Origin: Lachnospiraceae bacterium
GTDB lineage: Bacteria > Bacillota > Clostridia > Lachnospirales > Lachnospiraceae
Assembly (NCBI GenBank): GCA_024692715.1
Contig: JAILMH010000015.1
Coordinates: forward strand, 1-64,000
Direction of reading: 5' to 3'
Length of the DNA stretch: 64,000 bases
Within the stretch, counting starts at the first letter, position 1. Every line of letters starts with the position of its first letter. The position numbers were made by a program, and so were the translations under genes. This document shows positions 1-9,780 of this stretch, piece after piece. Under the pieces are notes generated by a model that worked only from the letters and a program-made list of their open reading frames with translations, ran no database searches and was not told the origin of the DNA.

Positions 1-115
1 CAGGAGGCTTCGAGCCTCGAGAGACCCCCTGAAGAGTACAGGGTAGATAGGATGGAGGTAGAAGTGCAGTGATGCATGTAGCTGACCATTACTAATAGGT
101 CGAGTGCTTGTCCAA
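1..115 (+). rRNA. 23S ribosomal RNA, 3' end (partial)
   Basis: Sequence ends with the typical 23S 3' terminal segment (...gctgaccattactaataggtcgagtgcttg); 3' boundary approximate. Confidence 0.85.
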
Positions 116-189
116 AGAAATCGGGAAGCAACAAGGATGTATTTAATGAGGTTTGATGTTCGGTTTTTAATTTTCAGTAATTTGAAGAG

Positions 190-215
190 AGAGCAGGATT
201 ACCTGTTCTTTTTTA
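190..215 (+). terminator. Intrinsic terminator downstream of 23S
   Basis: agagcagg-atta-cctgttct stem followed by T6. Confidence 0.7.
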
Positions 216-240
216 TTTGCCAGATAAATAAAATAATTAT

Positions 241-276
241 AAAAAAACGGTTTCCTTTAGGGAAACCGCTTTTTGT
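241..276. terminator. Bidirectional intrinsic terminator
   Basis: A7 - cggtttcc...ggaaaccg - ctttttgttttt; sits 3' of the minus-strand phosphoribosyltransferase gene. Confidence 0.75.
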
Positions 277-287
277 TTTTAAACTAT

Positions 288-929
288 TTAATTTATGGTA
301 GAGTATCCGAAACTGTTACATATAGCATCGATTTTTTTGCCAGCCTGACAAAGCTTACAATTATTGCTGTCGTAAGCTATGTAATCAGGGATATCCGATG
401 TGTCAAATAGATGGAATATAGGAATTCCACTGACTGAATTAGCTGCAGAAAATATTGCAGAAACACCTGTGATCTTTCCTCCATAATAGCGAATCGTATC
501 AATGGCTCCGGCGAGTGTCTTGCCGGTGGTGGCTGAAGCAAGGAGTAAAAGAACATGTTTATCTTTGATCATTGATTTGGTGTTCTCGCGGAAAATCATC
601 TGCCCTGTTGCTGTGAATTCTGGAACAGTTATATATATTGATTTGTGTGCATTCATAGATAATATACCTTCCTTAGCAAGATATTCTGCTAAGTATGCAC
701 CGATGACTTCACAGCCGTCAAGGCATAAAATAGTATCTACAATAGTTGTAGAACTATATTGCTCAGCAATCGCTTCAGCAACGGCATTTGCCTCAGATTG
801 GCGAGCTTTCATTGCGGCCATGTCAATATAGTAATTTACATGTGAATTGGGTGTTACAAAATGACCTTTTAATACACGAAGAATAATGTTCGGATAACGT
901 TCATTAGAAATTTTAATAACATTTTCCAT
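288..929 (-). CDS. Orotate phosphoribosyltransferase-like protein (PRTase fold)
   Basis: 213 aa; PRPP-loop-like region (HVLLLLASATTGKTLAGAIDTIRYYGG). Confidence 0.6.
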   Translation of the reverse strand: MENVIKISNERYPNIILRVLKGHFVTPNSHVNYYIDMAAMKARQSEANAVAEAIAEQYSSTTIVDTILCLDGCEVIGAYLAEYLAKEGILSMNAHKSIYITVPEFTATGQMIFRENTKSMIKDKHVLLLLASATTGKTLAGAIDTIRYYGGKITGVSAIFSAANSVSGIPIFHLFDTSDIPDYIAYDSNNCKLCQAGKKIDAICNSFGYSTIN

Positions 930-1099
930 AAATTATATATCCTCCTATACGTCTGCACGATCCCGAGAATACAGGGAATAGGTTTAATTGTGTCATTTAG
1001 TATTTTAAATACGTTTACTTATAGTATATCGATTATTTGTGAAAAAAAATTATAGTTTTCACAAATATATGCGGTATGTATTTATCAAATTGATGTTAT

Positions 1100-1438
1100 T
1101 TGCCGATAAATATGATAATATCAGGTTGCGTCTTTGAGGGGAGACAATGTACAATGAGTAAAATAAGTGAAGGTGGAGAAATTAATATGACATATTCGGG
1201 AATTCTCCACGATAAAAATGGTGAGCGCTTTGTCAGGATCAGGTTTGAGAGAGAAACGAGATCGGGTAATGTGTCTTACGCAGAGGCAATAGTTCCATCC
1301 GGAAAAATCACTGCAAATGAAGGTTTTGATCAGGATGAGATAAGGCGTATGGCGGACTATCTTAAGGAAAATAAGGAAGATATTATGTCGAAAGCATTTA
1401 AGATAAGTTCTTTTATGCATATTTTTAAGACTGAATGA
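1100..1438 (+). CDS. Hypothetical protein (true start may be an internal Met, e.g. MTYSGILHDKNG...)
   Basis: ORF with no recognised family. Confidence 0.45.
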   Translation: MPINMIISGCVFEGRQCTMSKISEGGEINMTYSGILHDKNGERFVRIRFERETRSGNVSYAEAIVPSGKITANEGFDQDEIRRMADYLKENKEDIMSKAFKISSFMHIFKTE

Positions 1439-1496
1439 TAGATTTCAATGTCTGCTTTACATAAAAAACAGTTATACTTGTAAGAAGGATTATAAA

Positions 1497-1763
1497 ATGC
1501 GAATTTGGTGTAAAGAATGGCATAAAGGTAAAATGTTAAGAGATTGCGTGATAGAGAATTTTGAAAATGATACGAGAACGCATAAGATTATGGGCGGACT
1601 TGAAGAAGCTTGCCGGAAATTTGATTTGGCGGTTCCTATATGGTTGGATTCGAATATAAGTGAGTTTAAGAAAAGCTCAAAAACGAGATTTCGTTCAGAT
1701 AGTTTTATAGAAGAAATCCCCTTCGATTATCTGGAGTTACAGGTAATCGAAGAGGATTATTAA
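1497..1763 (+). CDS. Hypothetical small protein (88 aa)
   Basis: ORF between 1438 and the converging minus-strand gene. Confidence 0.5.
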   Translation: MRIWCKEWHKGKMLRDCVIENFENDTRTHKIMGGLEEACRKFDLAVPIWLDSNISEFKKSSKTRFRSDSFIEEIPFDYLELQVIEEDY

Positions 1764-1765
1764 TG

Positions 1766-2407
1766 TCAGAATATAAGATTTATATTTTTTTCATCAGCGA
1801 TATCGACGAGTTCATCGAATAGCTCAGATTCTTTGTCTGCGTTACGACCGACATAGATTTTTCTTGGGGATATTGAAGAAACCAGTTTTCCGATATCGTT
1901 CGAATGCATATCGACTTTCCAAAGCCGCCACTCGTATTCGTCTGATTCATATTTAGGCTTTGACATCATAGTCATTACTGAACTATATTTGCTTGAAATA
2001 TCAAGTGGACTGTCAGCATAGCGGACAGGCGAGAAAAACATATCGTTATCTGTAGCAAATTGTGCAAGGTCATCTGCGGAGTATTCAAGACAAATGCCCT
2101 TTGCATTGTTTGCATACTCGCTCCACATACTGAGAGAGAAACGTCTGTCAGTGAAACATGCCACATAGCTTTTGAACATTGCCATGTCATTTGGTCTTTT
2201 GTTTCCAAAACGTATTGCTCTGCACAAATACAGTTGATCAAAACGTATGGTTGAAAGTTCAGCCATATTTAAGTCACGATACCTGTAAAAAAATCCAATA
2301 TCTTTTTCAAGCATAAGCTGCGCAATTAAAGAATTCGCAGCTTGTTTATTGTTTGCAAGGAATGCATTAAAAATGTCACTTCTAAGTTCATATTCCCACT
2401 TTTCCAT
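1766..2407 (-). CDS. DUF2971-like protein
   Basis: FYRYRDLN...CFTDRRFSLSMWSEYANNAKGICLEYS...YEWRLWK pattern typical of DUF2971. Confidence 0.6.
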   Translation of the reverse strand: MEKWEYELRSDIFNAFLANNKQAANSLIAQLMLEKDIGFFYRYRDLNMAELSTIRFDQLYLCRAIRFGNKRPNDMAMFKSYVACFTDRRFSLSMWSEYANNAKGICLEYSADDLAQFATDNDMFFSPVRYADSPLDISSKYSSVMTMMSKPKYESDEYEWRLWKVDMHSNDIGKLVSSISPRKIYVGRNADKESELFDELVDIADEKNINLIF

Positions 2408-2446
2408 TGAAACCCCACTTCAACCCTCGTATAAATATTGATTAGT

Positions 2447-3328
2447 TTAGAGACTCCATCTGCCGCTGGCACCGCAAGGAAGAACAAGTCCGGATTCTGA
2501 AACCGGAAGTCCTATCTCCTGGGCTTCAACCTTTCCTCCAAATTTAGGTTTAATAACGGTAGAGAGCATGTAGTTTAATACAGCAGGCTGCAGGCCTGTT
2601 GTGTATGAATTCACAAGGAAGAATAGAGGTTTATCGCTCAGCAGCTTAGATGCAAGCTGAATGAATGGATAAACAGATTCCTCAATTTTCCATATCTCAC
2701 CCTTTGGGCCTCTTCCATATGAAGGAGGGTCCATTAGTATACCATCATAGTGATTTCCTCTTCTGATCTCGCGTTCAACGAACTTTGTACAGTCGTCAAC
2801 CAGCCAGCGAAAATGATCTTCAGGGAGTTTTGAGAGTGCAGCATTTTCTTTACCCCATGCTACCATTCCCTTTGAAGCGTCAACATGTGTTACATGCGCA
2901 CCGGCCTCAGCACATGCAAGTGTAGCTCCGCCTGTATATGCAAAAAGGTTGAGAACTTTTATAGGACGGTTGGCGTTATGGATTTTATCACGCATCCAAT
3001 CCCAATTGACAGCCTGCTCCGGAAATAAACCGGTATGCTTAAACGAAAAAGGTTTAAGATTAAACCTGAGCTTGCCGTAATTTATGCTCCATTCTTCAGG
3101 GAGATCGAAAAATTCCCAGTTTCCGCCGCCTTTAGCACTGCGGTGATAGTGAGCATTGCATTTATTCCAACCCTTGTTATGCTTGGGTGTATTCCATATT
3201 ACCTGAGGATCTGGACGAACGAGAAGGTATTTTCCCCAGCGTTCAAGCTTTTCGCCTTCAGATGTATCTATTACTTCATAGTCTTTCCAATTATCTGCGA
3301 CCCACATAAAATTCCTTTCATTATACAA
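2447..3328 (-). CDS. Class I SAM-dependent rRNA-type methyltransferase
   Basis: NLFAYTGGATLACAEAGAHVTHVDAS and LMDPPSYGRG motifs. Confidence 0.75.
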   Translation of the reverse strand: MYNERNFMWVADNWKDYEVIDTSEGEKLERWGKYLLVRPDPQVIWNTPKHNKGWNKCNAHYHRSAKGGGNWEFFDLPEEWSINYGKLRFNLKPFSFKHTGLFPEQAVNWDWMRDKIHNANRPIKVLNLFAYTGGATLACAEAGAHVTHVDASKGMVAWGKENAALSKLPEDHFRWLVDDCTKFVEREIRRGNHYDGILMDPPSYGRGPKGEIWKIEESVYPFIQLASKLLSDKPLFFLVNSYTTGLQPAVLNYMLSTVIKPKFGGKVEAQEIGLPVSESGLVLPCGASGRWSL

Positions 3329-3430
3329 AATACTATAACATTACAATAATAATGTATAGCCTGCTTACTGTCAAAGTATATTGCAGAAAGGATGGCTAAA
3401 ATATATACTAACAGAAAAGAGAGGATATAA

Positions 3431-4216
3431 ATGGAGGAATTTATTTTGGTAAACAGAGACAGAGTAAGAAAAACTTTTGCTGATTATACAGATAGCTATA
3501 ATAGCAATGATATAAAAATAAAGCTTAAAATCGATCATACTTACAGAGTAGCAGAAATTGCCGATAGGATTGCGGTAAGTCTCAATATGAATGATGAAGA
3601 TCGTGATATTGCGTGGCTGCTTGGAATGCTTCATGATATTGGAAGATTTGAGCAGCTTAGAAGATACAATACTTTTGTGGATAGAGAATCGGTTGATCAT
3701 GCTGCTCTTAGTGCAGATATTCTTTTTGAGGATGGGAAAATAAGAGATTATATAGATGATGATAAGGATGATGCTCTTATAGAGAAGGCAATACGACTTC
3801 ATAACGTATATATCCTGCCGGAAAATCTGACAGAGAGGGAGAGGATATTTACGGATCTTTTAAGAGATGCTGACAAGGCCGATATTTTGAAGGTGAATTG
3901 TGATATACCGTTAAATGAGATTTATGGGTGCAGCGTAGAGGAGTATAAAAAAGCTTCTATAAGTGAGCATGTTTTAGAAGATGCATTAGCGCAGAGAAAT
4001 GTTGACAGGAATTATGCATCAACACCTGCGGATAAATTGGTAAGTACGATCTCGTTTATCTATGGGGTTGTATATCCTGAAAGTATTAGGATAATTGAGG
4101 AGCAGGGATATCTCAATGAAATGATGTCTTTTAAGAGTGAAAACAGTGAAACTGTGGAAAGACTTAAAAGGATAAAGCTTTGTGTGAATGATTATATTAC
4201 TAAAAGGACGTGTTGA
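3431..4216 (+). CDS. HD domain protein
   Basis: HTYRVAEIADRIA...LGMLHDIGRFEQ...DADKADIL HD signature. Confidence 0.75.
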   Translation: MEEFILVNRDRVRKTFADYTDSYNSNDIKIKLKIDHTYRVAEIADRIAVSLNMNDEDRDIAWLLGMLHDIGRFEQLRRYNTFVDRESVDHAALSADILFEDGKIRDYIDDDKDDALIEKAIRLHNVYILPENLTERERIFTDLLRDADKADILKVNCDIPLNEIYGCSVEEYKKASISEHVLEDALAQRNVDRNYASTPADKLVSTISFIYGVVYPESIRIIEEQGYLNEMMSFKSENSETVERLKRIKLCVNDYITKRTC

Positions 4217-4276
4217 GGCTGCAAAAGGCATGCACACATATGTTCGCAGAATGCCTTTTGTGATATAATTTTAACT

Positions 4277-5761
4277 ATGAATGATAATTATAGAAAAATT
4301 CAATTTAGAATAATAGTTTTGTTTTCTCTGGTGCTTTTGCTTCTTACATTTTTTCTGACTATAGTACCATATAAGCGTTCAGTTATTTCTATTCAAAACA
4401 ATTTTTCTAAGCTTATGACAGCAGGCGGAGGACAGCTTAGGGCAAATGTTGATACTTTTTTTCTCGGAACCGAGAAAACAGCAGCGCTGATGTTTTCTGA
4501 TGCTGATATTTATGAATATGATCCGGTAACTTCTTCGCTTGATGAATATGACAGACTTCAGATAAAAGAAAAGATCCTTAATCGTATTGATGAGTTGGGA
4601 AATATGGGAAATTATGTTGATTTTGGCATAATTTACAGCAATGATGAAACTGCAGGCTGGATATCGGAATCTATGTCTACGCAGTATATGAATGGTGGGC
4701 TGTATAAGGAATTTGAAAAGACAATATCGTATGGCGGCTCATTAGATGGCTGGTCTTTTGCACATAAGGGAAACTACGACAAGCTTTATTATGCTAAAAG
4801 GCTTAATGAAGATGCGATCATTGTAATGTCATTTTATGGGCATGAACTGGAAAGTATATTTGAATTTCCGGAGAAGATCAGTAAGGATATGATGGCTGTA
4901 CTGGTGGATTCTGATAACAGGATCCTTTATTCTAATAATACTGAGATAGTCGGCACCATACTTGATCCGGAAATTTCTAATATGTCATCATATGATTCAG
5001 ACAGGACTATTGTAGGCTCTAAATATATGGTCATGACTACTGAATGTATGAATGGATGGAGAATTATCTGCTCTGAACCGGTATCTTCTATGCTGGAGGA
5101 TTCACTCCGTTATCAGAAATTTATAATGTTTTTTGCACTTGGATGCTGTGTACTCTTTATAATTGCGGCTCAGTTTATGTTTATCAAGCTTTCCAAACCA
5201 GTCAAAGGACTTGTATCAGAACTTAATATTCAGGCAAGTGTCGATCAGCTTTCGGGAGTGCTTAATAAAAATACATTTCGTGAGCAGGTGGTGCTGCGTC
5301 TTACGCAGATGAAGCATGGTACGATACATAGTTTTTTGATGCTCGATATGGATAATTTCAAGCAGATAAATGATAATCTCGGACATGAATATGGAGATGA
5401 GGTTATTTCGAGGTTGGGACGTATTCTCAATGAAATGACAGGGTTTGACGTATTTGTAGGAAGAATCGGCGGTGATGAATTTGCTGTATTTTTGACACTT
5501 CCCGGAAACCATATGTTTTCTGCAGACAGGACAGCACACGATTTTGTGGATCAGCTGCTTATGTCATTTGACAGGAATTTTGAAGAAGAAAGGCGTAAAT
5601 ACGGACTTTCTATGAGTATCGGGGTAGTCACATCAACTGAGCATCTGACATATGATGATTTTTATCGGATGGCGGATGATATGATGTATCAATCTAAACG
5701 TACTGGTAAAGACAAAACCACGTATTGTGTTTATCCTGCAGAGGGAGGGGTAAGATCATGA
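4277..5761 (+). CDS. Membrane-anchored diguanylate cyclase (GGDEF) with extracytoplasmic sensor domain
   Basis: N-terminal TM, about 250 aa extracellular region, second TM, GRIGGDEFAVFL. Confidence 0.85.
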   Translation: MNDNYRKIQFRIIVLFSLVLLLLTFFLTIVPYKRSVISIQNNFSKLMTAGGGQLRANVDTFFLGTEKTAALMFSDADIYEYDPVTSSLDEYDRLQIKEKILNRIDELGNMGNYVDFGIIYSNDETAGWISESMSTQYMNGGLYKEFEKTISYGGSLDGWSFAHKGNYDKLYYAKRLNEDAIIVMSFYGHELESIFEFPEKISKDMMAVLVDSDNRILYSNNTEIVGTILDPEISNMSSYDSDRTIVGSKYMVMTTECMNGWRIICSEPVSSMLEDSLRYQKFIMFFALGCCVLFIIAAQFMFIKLSKPVKGLVSELNIQASVDQLSGVLNKNTFREQVVLRLTQMKHGTIHSFLMLDMDNFKQINDNLGHEYGDEVISRLGRILNEMTGFDVFVGRIGGDEFAVFLTLPGNHMFSADRTAHDFVDQLLMSFDRNFEEERRKYGLSMSIGVVTSTEHLTYDDFYRMADDMMYQSKRTGKDKTTYCVYPAEGGVRS

Positions 5762-7032
5762 GAAGCACTGTTTGTGTAAAGATCGCAGTGGCTCTTATCG
5801 CGTGTATTTTGTTTGTAAGCGGATGCGAACAGGCAGATGAAAATGAAGTTCTTTATGAAACAACTGTTGAACCACTTAGGCTTTCCTGGTGGGGAACAGA
5901 TGTAAGACATAGGTATACTCTTTTAGGTGCCAAACTTTTTGAGGAAAATAATCCCGGTGTTCAGGTGAAATGTGAATATAGTGTCTGGGATGGATTTGAA
6001 AGAAGAAACAGGATCGCTATGGTCTCACGGACAGCAGCTGATGTCATGCTTATAAATTATAACTGGCTGGATGCGTATTCCCGTGATGGTGAAGGATATT
6101 ATGATATTTATGAACTGAAGGATATTGTCGATCTCTCACAGTTTGATAAAACAGATCTGAAGTCTGGGGAGAGAAATGGAAAGCTAAATGGACTTCCACT
6201 GGCTTATAATGCAACCGTATTTTTTTATAATGCAGAGCTTTATGACCAGTATGGACTCGATATTCCGAAGACTTGGGATGATCTTTTCGAGGCGGCTAAG
6301 GTTATGAGAAAAGATAATATTTATCCGCTTGGTATGGTAAAGAAACACTTTTTTCTCGCCATGGTAGCTTATTTTGAACAGACTTCAGGAAAGCATTTCT
6401 TTACAAATGATGGGAAGCTAAACGTCACGGAAGAAGATATGCAGGAGATTTTGAAATTTTATAACAGGCTGATTGATGAGAAGGTAATCTGCCCTATAGG
6501 ACAATTTACTATAAATGATTTTCTTAAAAAAAATACCGCAGGAATAGCATGCTGGATAAATGATGGTATGAAATACGGCCGTGATCTTGAGGAAAATGGA
6601 TGCACAATGGTCTGCGGCGACATGATAGAAGCTAATGACAGCAAGTTATATGGATGGTATAGAAAACCTTCAACGCTGTATGCTATAAGTAAGAATACAG
6701 AAAATCCGGAAGCAGCTGCAGAACTATTGGAATTTCTTGTTAATAATGAGGATATGGCAAAGCTTCAGGGAGTTGAAAAAGGTTTCCCGGTCAGTAAGAA
6801 AGCACTTGCGGTTACGGAAAAATCTGTGGATAGTCCTGAATATGCAAGGTGTGCTAATGAAATGCTTTTGAACTCTAAAGCGAAATTTGAAAATATGAAT
6901 ACTGAGCTTGAAAATCCGGATGTAATCAAGAGCTTTCAAGCTGGTACAGACAGATATATTTATGGAAAGCAGAGTCTTGAGGATTGTGCTGCCCAGCTTG
7001 TGAAGGAGATCAGGGCTGCAGTGGAGGATTAA
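5758..7032 (+). CDS. Extracellular solute-binding lipoprotein (family 1, sugar-type)
   Basis: Lipobox [33 protein letters not shown]; start overlaps upstream stop (ATGA). Confidence 0.8.
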   Translation: MRSTVCVKIAVALIACILFVSGCEQADENEVLYETTVEPLRLSWWGTDVRHRYTLLGAKLFEENNPGVQVKCEYSVWDGFERRNRIAMVSRTAADVMLINYNWLDAYSRDGEGYYDIYELKDIVDLSQFDKTDLKSGERNGKLNGLPLAYNATVFFYNAELYDQYGLDIPKTWDDLFEAAKVMRKDNIYPLGMVKKHFFLAMVAYFEQTSGKHFFTNDGKLNVTEEDMQEILKFYNRLIDEKVICPIGQFTINDFLKKNTAGIACWINDGMKYGRDLEENGCTMVCGDMIEANDSKLYGWYRKPSTLYAISKNTENPEAAAELLEFLVNNEDMAKLQGVEKGFPVSKKALAVTEKSVDSPEYARCANEMLLNSKAKFENMNTELENPDVIKSFQAGTDRYIYGKQSLEDCAAQLVKEIRAAVED

Positions 7033-7034
7033 TA

Positions 7035-9023
7035 ATGGATCATTTTGAACTTCATTCACAGTATAAGCCTACAGGAGATCAGCCGCAGGCAATAGAAAAA
7101 CTGATCGAAGGATTTAATGCCGGAAACCAGTGTGAGACTTTGCTTGGTGTAACCGGTTCCGGTAAGACTTTTACTATGGCGAATATAATACAGGCCTTAA
7201 ATAAGCCTACGCTGATAATTTCTCATAATAAGACGCTTGCAGGACAGCTGTATTCTGAAATGAAGGAGTTCTTTCCGAAGAATGCAGTTGAGTATTTCGT
7301 ATCCTACTATGATTATTATCAGCCTGAAGCTTATGTGCCATCTACAGATACATATATCGAAAAAGATGCTTCTGTAAATGATGAAATCGATAAGCTAAGA
7401 CTTTCTGCGACAGCCGCGCTGACAGAAAGGAAGGATGTTATCGTTGTTGCTTCAGTTTCGTGCATATATGGACTTGGCTCACCGGATGATTACATGGCGA
7501 TGATCGTATCCTTGAGACCGGGAATGGAGAAAGACCGTGATGAAGTAATTCGCGAGCTTATCAATATTCAATATGAAAGAAATGAAATTGATTTTCACAG
7601 AGGAACTTTTAGAGTACATGGAGATGTTCTGGAGATATTTCCGGCTGAAGCAGATGATACGGCCGTACGGGTTGAGTTTTTCGGAGATGAAATTGATCGT
7701 ATAGTTCAGATAGATGTACTTACAGGTGATGTTAAGGCAGAGCTTAAGCATTTGTCAGTATTTCCGGCTTCTCATTATGTAATTCCGAGGGAAAAGATGG
7801 AAGCGGGAATTACTAAGATAAAGGCTGAACTTGAAGAACAGGTTAAGTTTTTTAGATCGAATGACAGGCTTATCGAGGCACAGCGCATATCTGAGAGAAC
7901 TAATTATGATATGGAGATGCTTGTAGAAACAGGTGTGTGCAATGGAATCGAAAATTATTCAGGACCTCTTTCGGGTCGGGCGCCAGGTACACCTCCGACT
8001 ACACTTATGGATTTCTTTCCGGATGATTTTCTGATCATTGTAGATGAGTCACATATCACAGTTCCTCAGATCGGAGGAATGTTCAACGGAGACAGGTCGA
8101 GGAAGAATACCCTTGTCGACTTTGGCTTCAGACTTCCTTCTGCTAAGGATAACAGACCGTTATGTTTTAGTGAGTGGGAGGAGAGGATCAATCAGATACT
8201 TTTTGTTTCTGCAACACCTTCCAAGTATGAAGCTGAACATGAAATGCTCAGAGCAGAGCAGATAATAAGGCCGACGGGGCTGCTAGATCCGCCAATAGTG
8301 GTGCGCCCGACAGAGGGTCAGATAGATGACCTTATCGGGGAGATAAATAAAGAGGTTAAGAAGAAAAATAAGGTTCTGGTAACGACATTGACGAAAAAAA
8401 TGGCTGAGGACCTTACAGATTATCTCAGAGAAAATGGAATAAGAGTCAAGTATCTGCATTCAGATATCGATGCATTGGAGAGAGCAGAGATAATAAGAGA
8501 TATGCGTCTTGATGTTTTTGACGTGCTTGTTGGAATTAATTTACTTAGAGAAGGTCTTGATATTCCTGAGGTTGCGCTCGTTGTTATTTTGGACGCTGAT
8601 AAGGAAGGCTTTTTAAGAAATACAACGTCACTTATACAGACTGTAGGAAGAGCCGCACGTAATGCTGAAGGACGTGTTATAATGTATGCGGATTCCATTA
8701 CTGATTCCATGAAGGTTTGTATAGAAGAAACAGAACGTCGGCGTGAAATACAGAAAAAATATAATGAGGAACATGGCATCACACCGCAGACGATCAAAAA
8801 AGCGGTAAGGGATCTTATAAGCATTTCTAAGAAAGTGACCAAGGCTCAGGCAGCACTTGAAAAAGATCCTGAATCCATGGGTAGGGATGAGCTTGAAAAG
8901 CTTATTAAGGATGTCGAGAAAAAAATGCGCTCGGCAGCGGCAGAGCTTGATTTTGAGGCGGCTGCAGAGCTTAGGGACAGAATGCTTGAACTGAAGAAAA
9001 ATCTTCAGATGTTAGATAGATAA
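7035..9023 (+). CDS. uvrB: Excinuclease ABC subunit B
   Basis: [20 protein letters not shown], Walker [12 protein letters not shown]-terminal UVR domain. Confidence 0.97.
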   Translation: MDHFELHSQYKPTGDQPQAIEKLIEGFNAGNQCETLLGVTGSGKTFTMANIIQALNKPTLIISHNKTLAGQLYSEMKEFFPKNAVEYFVSYYDYYQPEAYVPSTDTYIEKDASVNDEIDKLRLSATAALTERKDVIVVASVSCIYGLGSPDDYMAMIVSLRPGMEKDRDEVIRELINIQYERNEIDFHRGTFRVHGDVLEIFPAEADDTAVRVEFFGDEIDRIVQIDVLTGDVKAELKHLSVFPASHYVIPREKMEAGITKIKAELEEQVKFFRSNDRLIEAQRISERTNYDMEMLVETGVCNGIENYSGPLSGRAPGTPPTTLMDFFPDDFLIIVDESHITVPQIGGMFNGDRSRKNTLVDFGFRLPSAKDNRPLCFSEWEERINQILFVSATPSKYEAEHEMLRAEQIIRPTGLLDPPIVVRPTEGQIDDLIGEINKEVKKKNKVLVTTLTKKMAEDLTDYLRENGIRVKYLHSDIDALERAEIIRDMRLDVFDVLVGINLLREGLDIPEVALVVILDADKEGFLRNTTSLIQTVGRAARNAEGRVIMYADSITDSMKVCIEETERRREIQKKYNEEHGITPQTIKKAVRDLISISKKVTKAQAALEKDPESMGRDELEKLIKDVEKKMRSAAAELDFEAAAELRDRMLELKKNLQMLDR

Positions 9024-9054
9024 CCATTGGCTTAGAAAGGAAAGACTTGTAAGT

Positions 9055-9663
9055 ATGGCAGGAGAAACACACTTGGCGATCGGAGTTGCTTCAGTATTGG
9101 CAATTACGCAGCCCACAACCTTGAGAGGTGTTGTTTTGGCAATTGGAACCGGTGCGATAGGCGCCGTGATCAGTGATATCGATGTAGGTAGCAGTGGGTC
9201 GAGAAAGGGGGCAGATAAGGTTATCGCACTTACCGGACTGGCTATTATATTGATTTTCTTTGCTGATCATTTCCTGAATACGGGAATTTGGAACAGGATG
9301 GTTCAGAAGCAGGGAATTCCTGAGATTTTGATAGGATTGCTTCTTTTTGTTGGAACTTGTATATTTGGAATGGAACAGCCTCACAGGACATTTATGCATT
9401 CGCTATTAGCACTTTTAATGCTGGAGATCGCACTTAATATCATGCTGCCTTCGGCAGTGATCTATTTTGGAATTGGATTTTTGTCACATATTGTGACAGA
9501 TTTCTTCAATTATAAAAAGGTGCGGGTTTTCTATCCATTGAAACAGGGAATATGCTTTAAGATGTTTCATGCATGTGGTATTGCTAATTCCATTTTTCTG
9601 GGAGTAGGAATTTTAGTGAGCATTTATGAAATTTTTTCACTGATAATTCTAAAGAGATTGTAA
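9055..9663 (+). CDS. YdjM-like membrane-bound metal-dependent hydrolase
   Basis: MAGETHLAIGVA...HRTFMHSLLALLML...FGIGFLSHIVTDFF. Confidence 0.65.
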   Translation: MAGETHLAIGVASVLAITQPTTLRGVVLAIGTGAIGAVISDIDVGSSGSRKGADKVIALTGLAIILIFFADHFLNTGIWNRMVQKQGIPEILIGLLLFVGTCIFGMEQPHRTFMHSLLALLMLEIALNIMLPSAVIYFGIGFLSHIVTDFFNYKKVRVFYPLKQGICFKMFHACGIANSIFLGVGILVSIYEIFSLIILKRL

Positions 9664-9744
9664 AAATGTGCCGATAAAAAGTTTACAGTGATTATCTGAT
9701 TTAGGTGAACTTTTTATGAATTTAAGATTAAATTTAGAAAACAC

Positions 9745-9753
9745 TGTTATAAT
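9745..9753 (+). promoter_or_regulatory. Extended -10 promoter candidate (TGtTATAAT)
   Basis: Exact TGnTATAAT upstream of the secreted protein gene. Confidence 0.5.
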
Positions 9754-9780
9754 GAAGGGGAATTTAAAGGAGGAAAGAAA

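Noticed and set aside
104-301. 65-aa ORF after 23S
   Set aside because: Spans the rRNA 3' end and two terminators; low-complexity translation.
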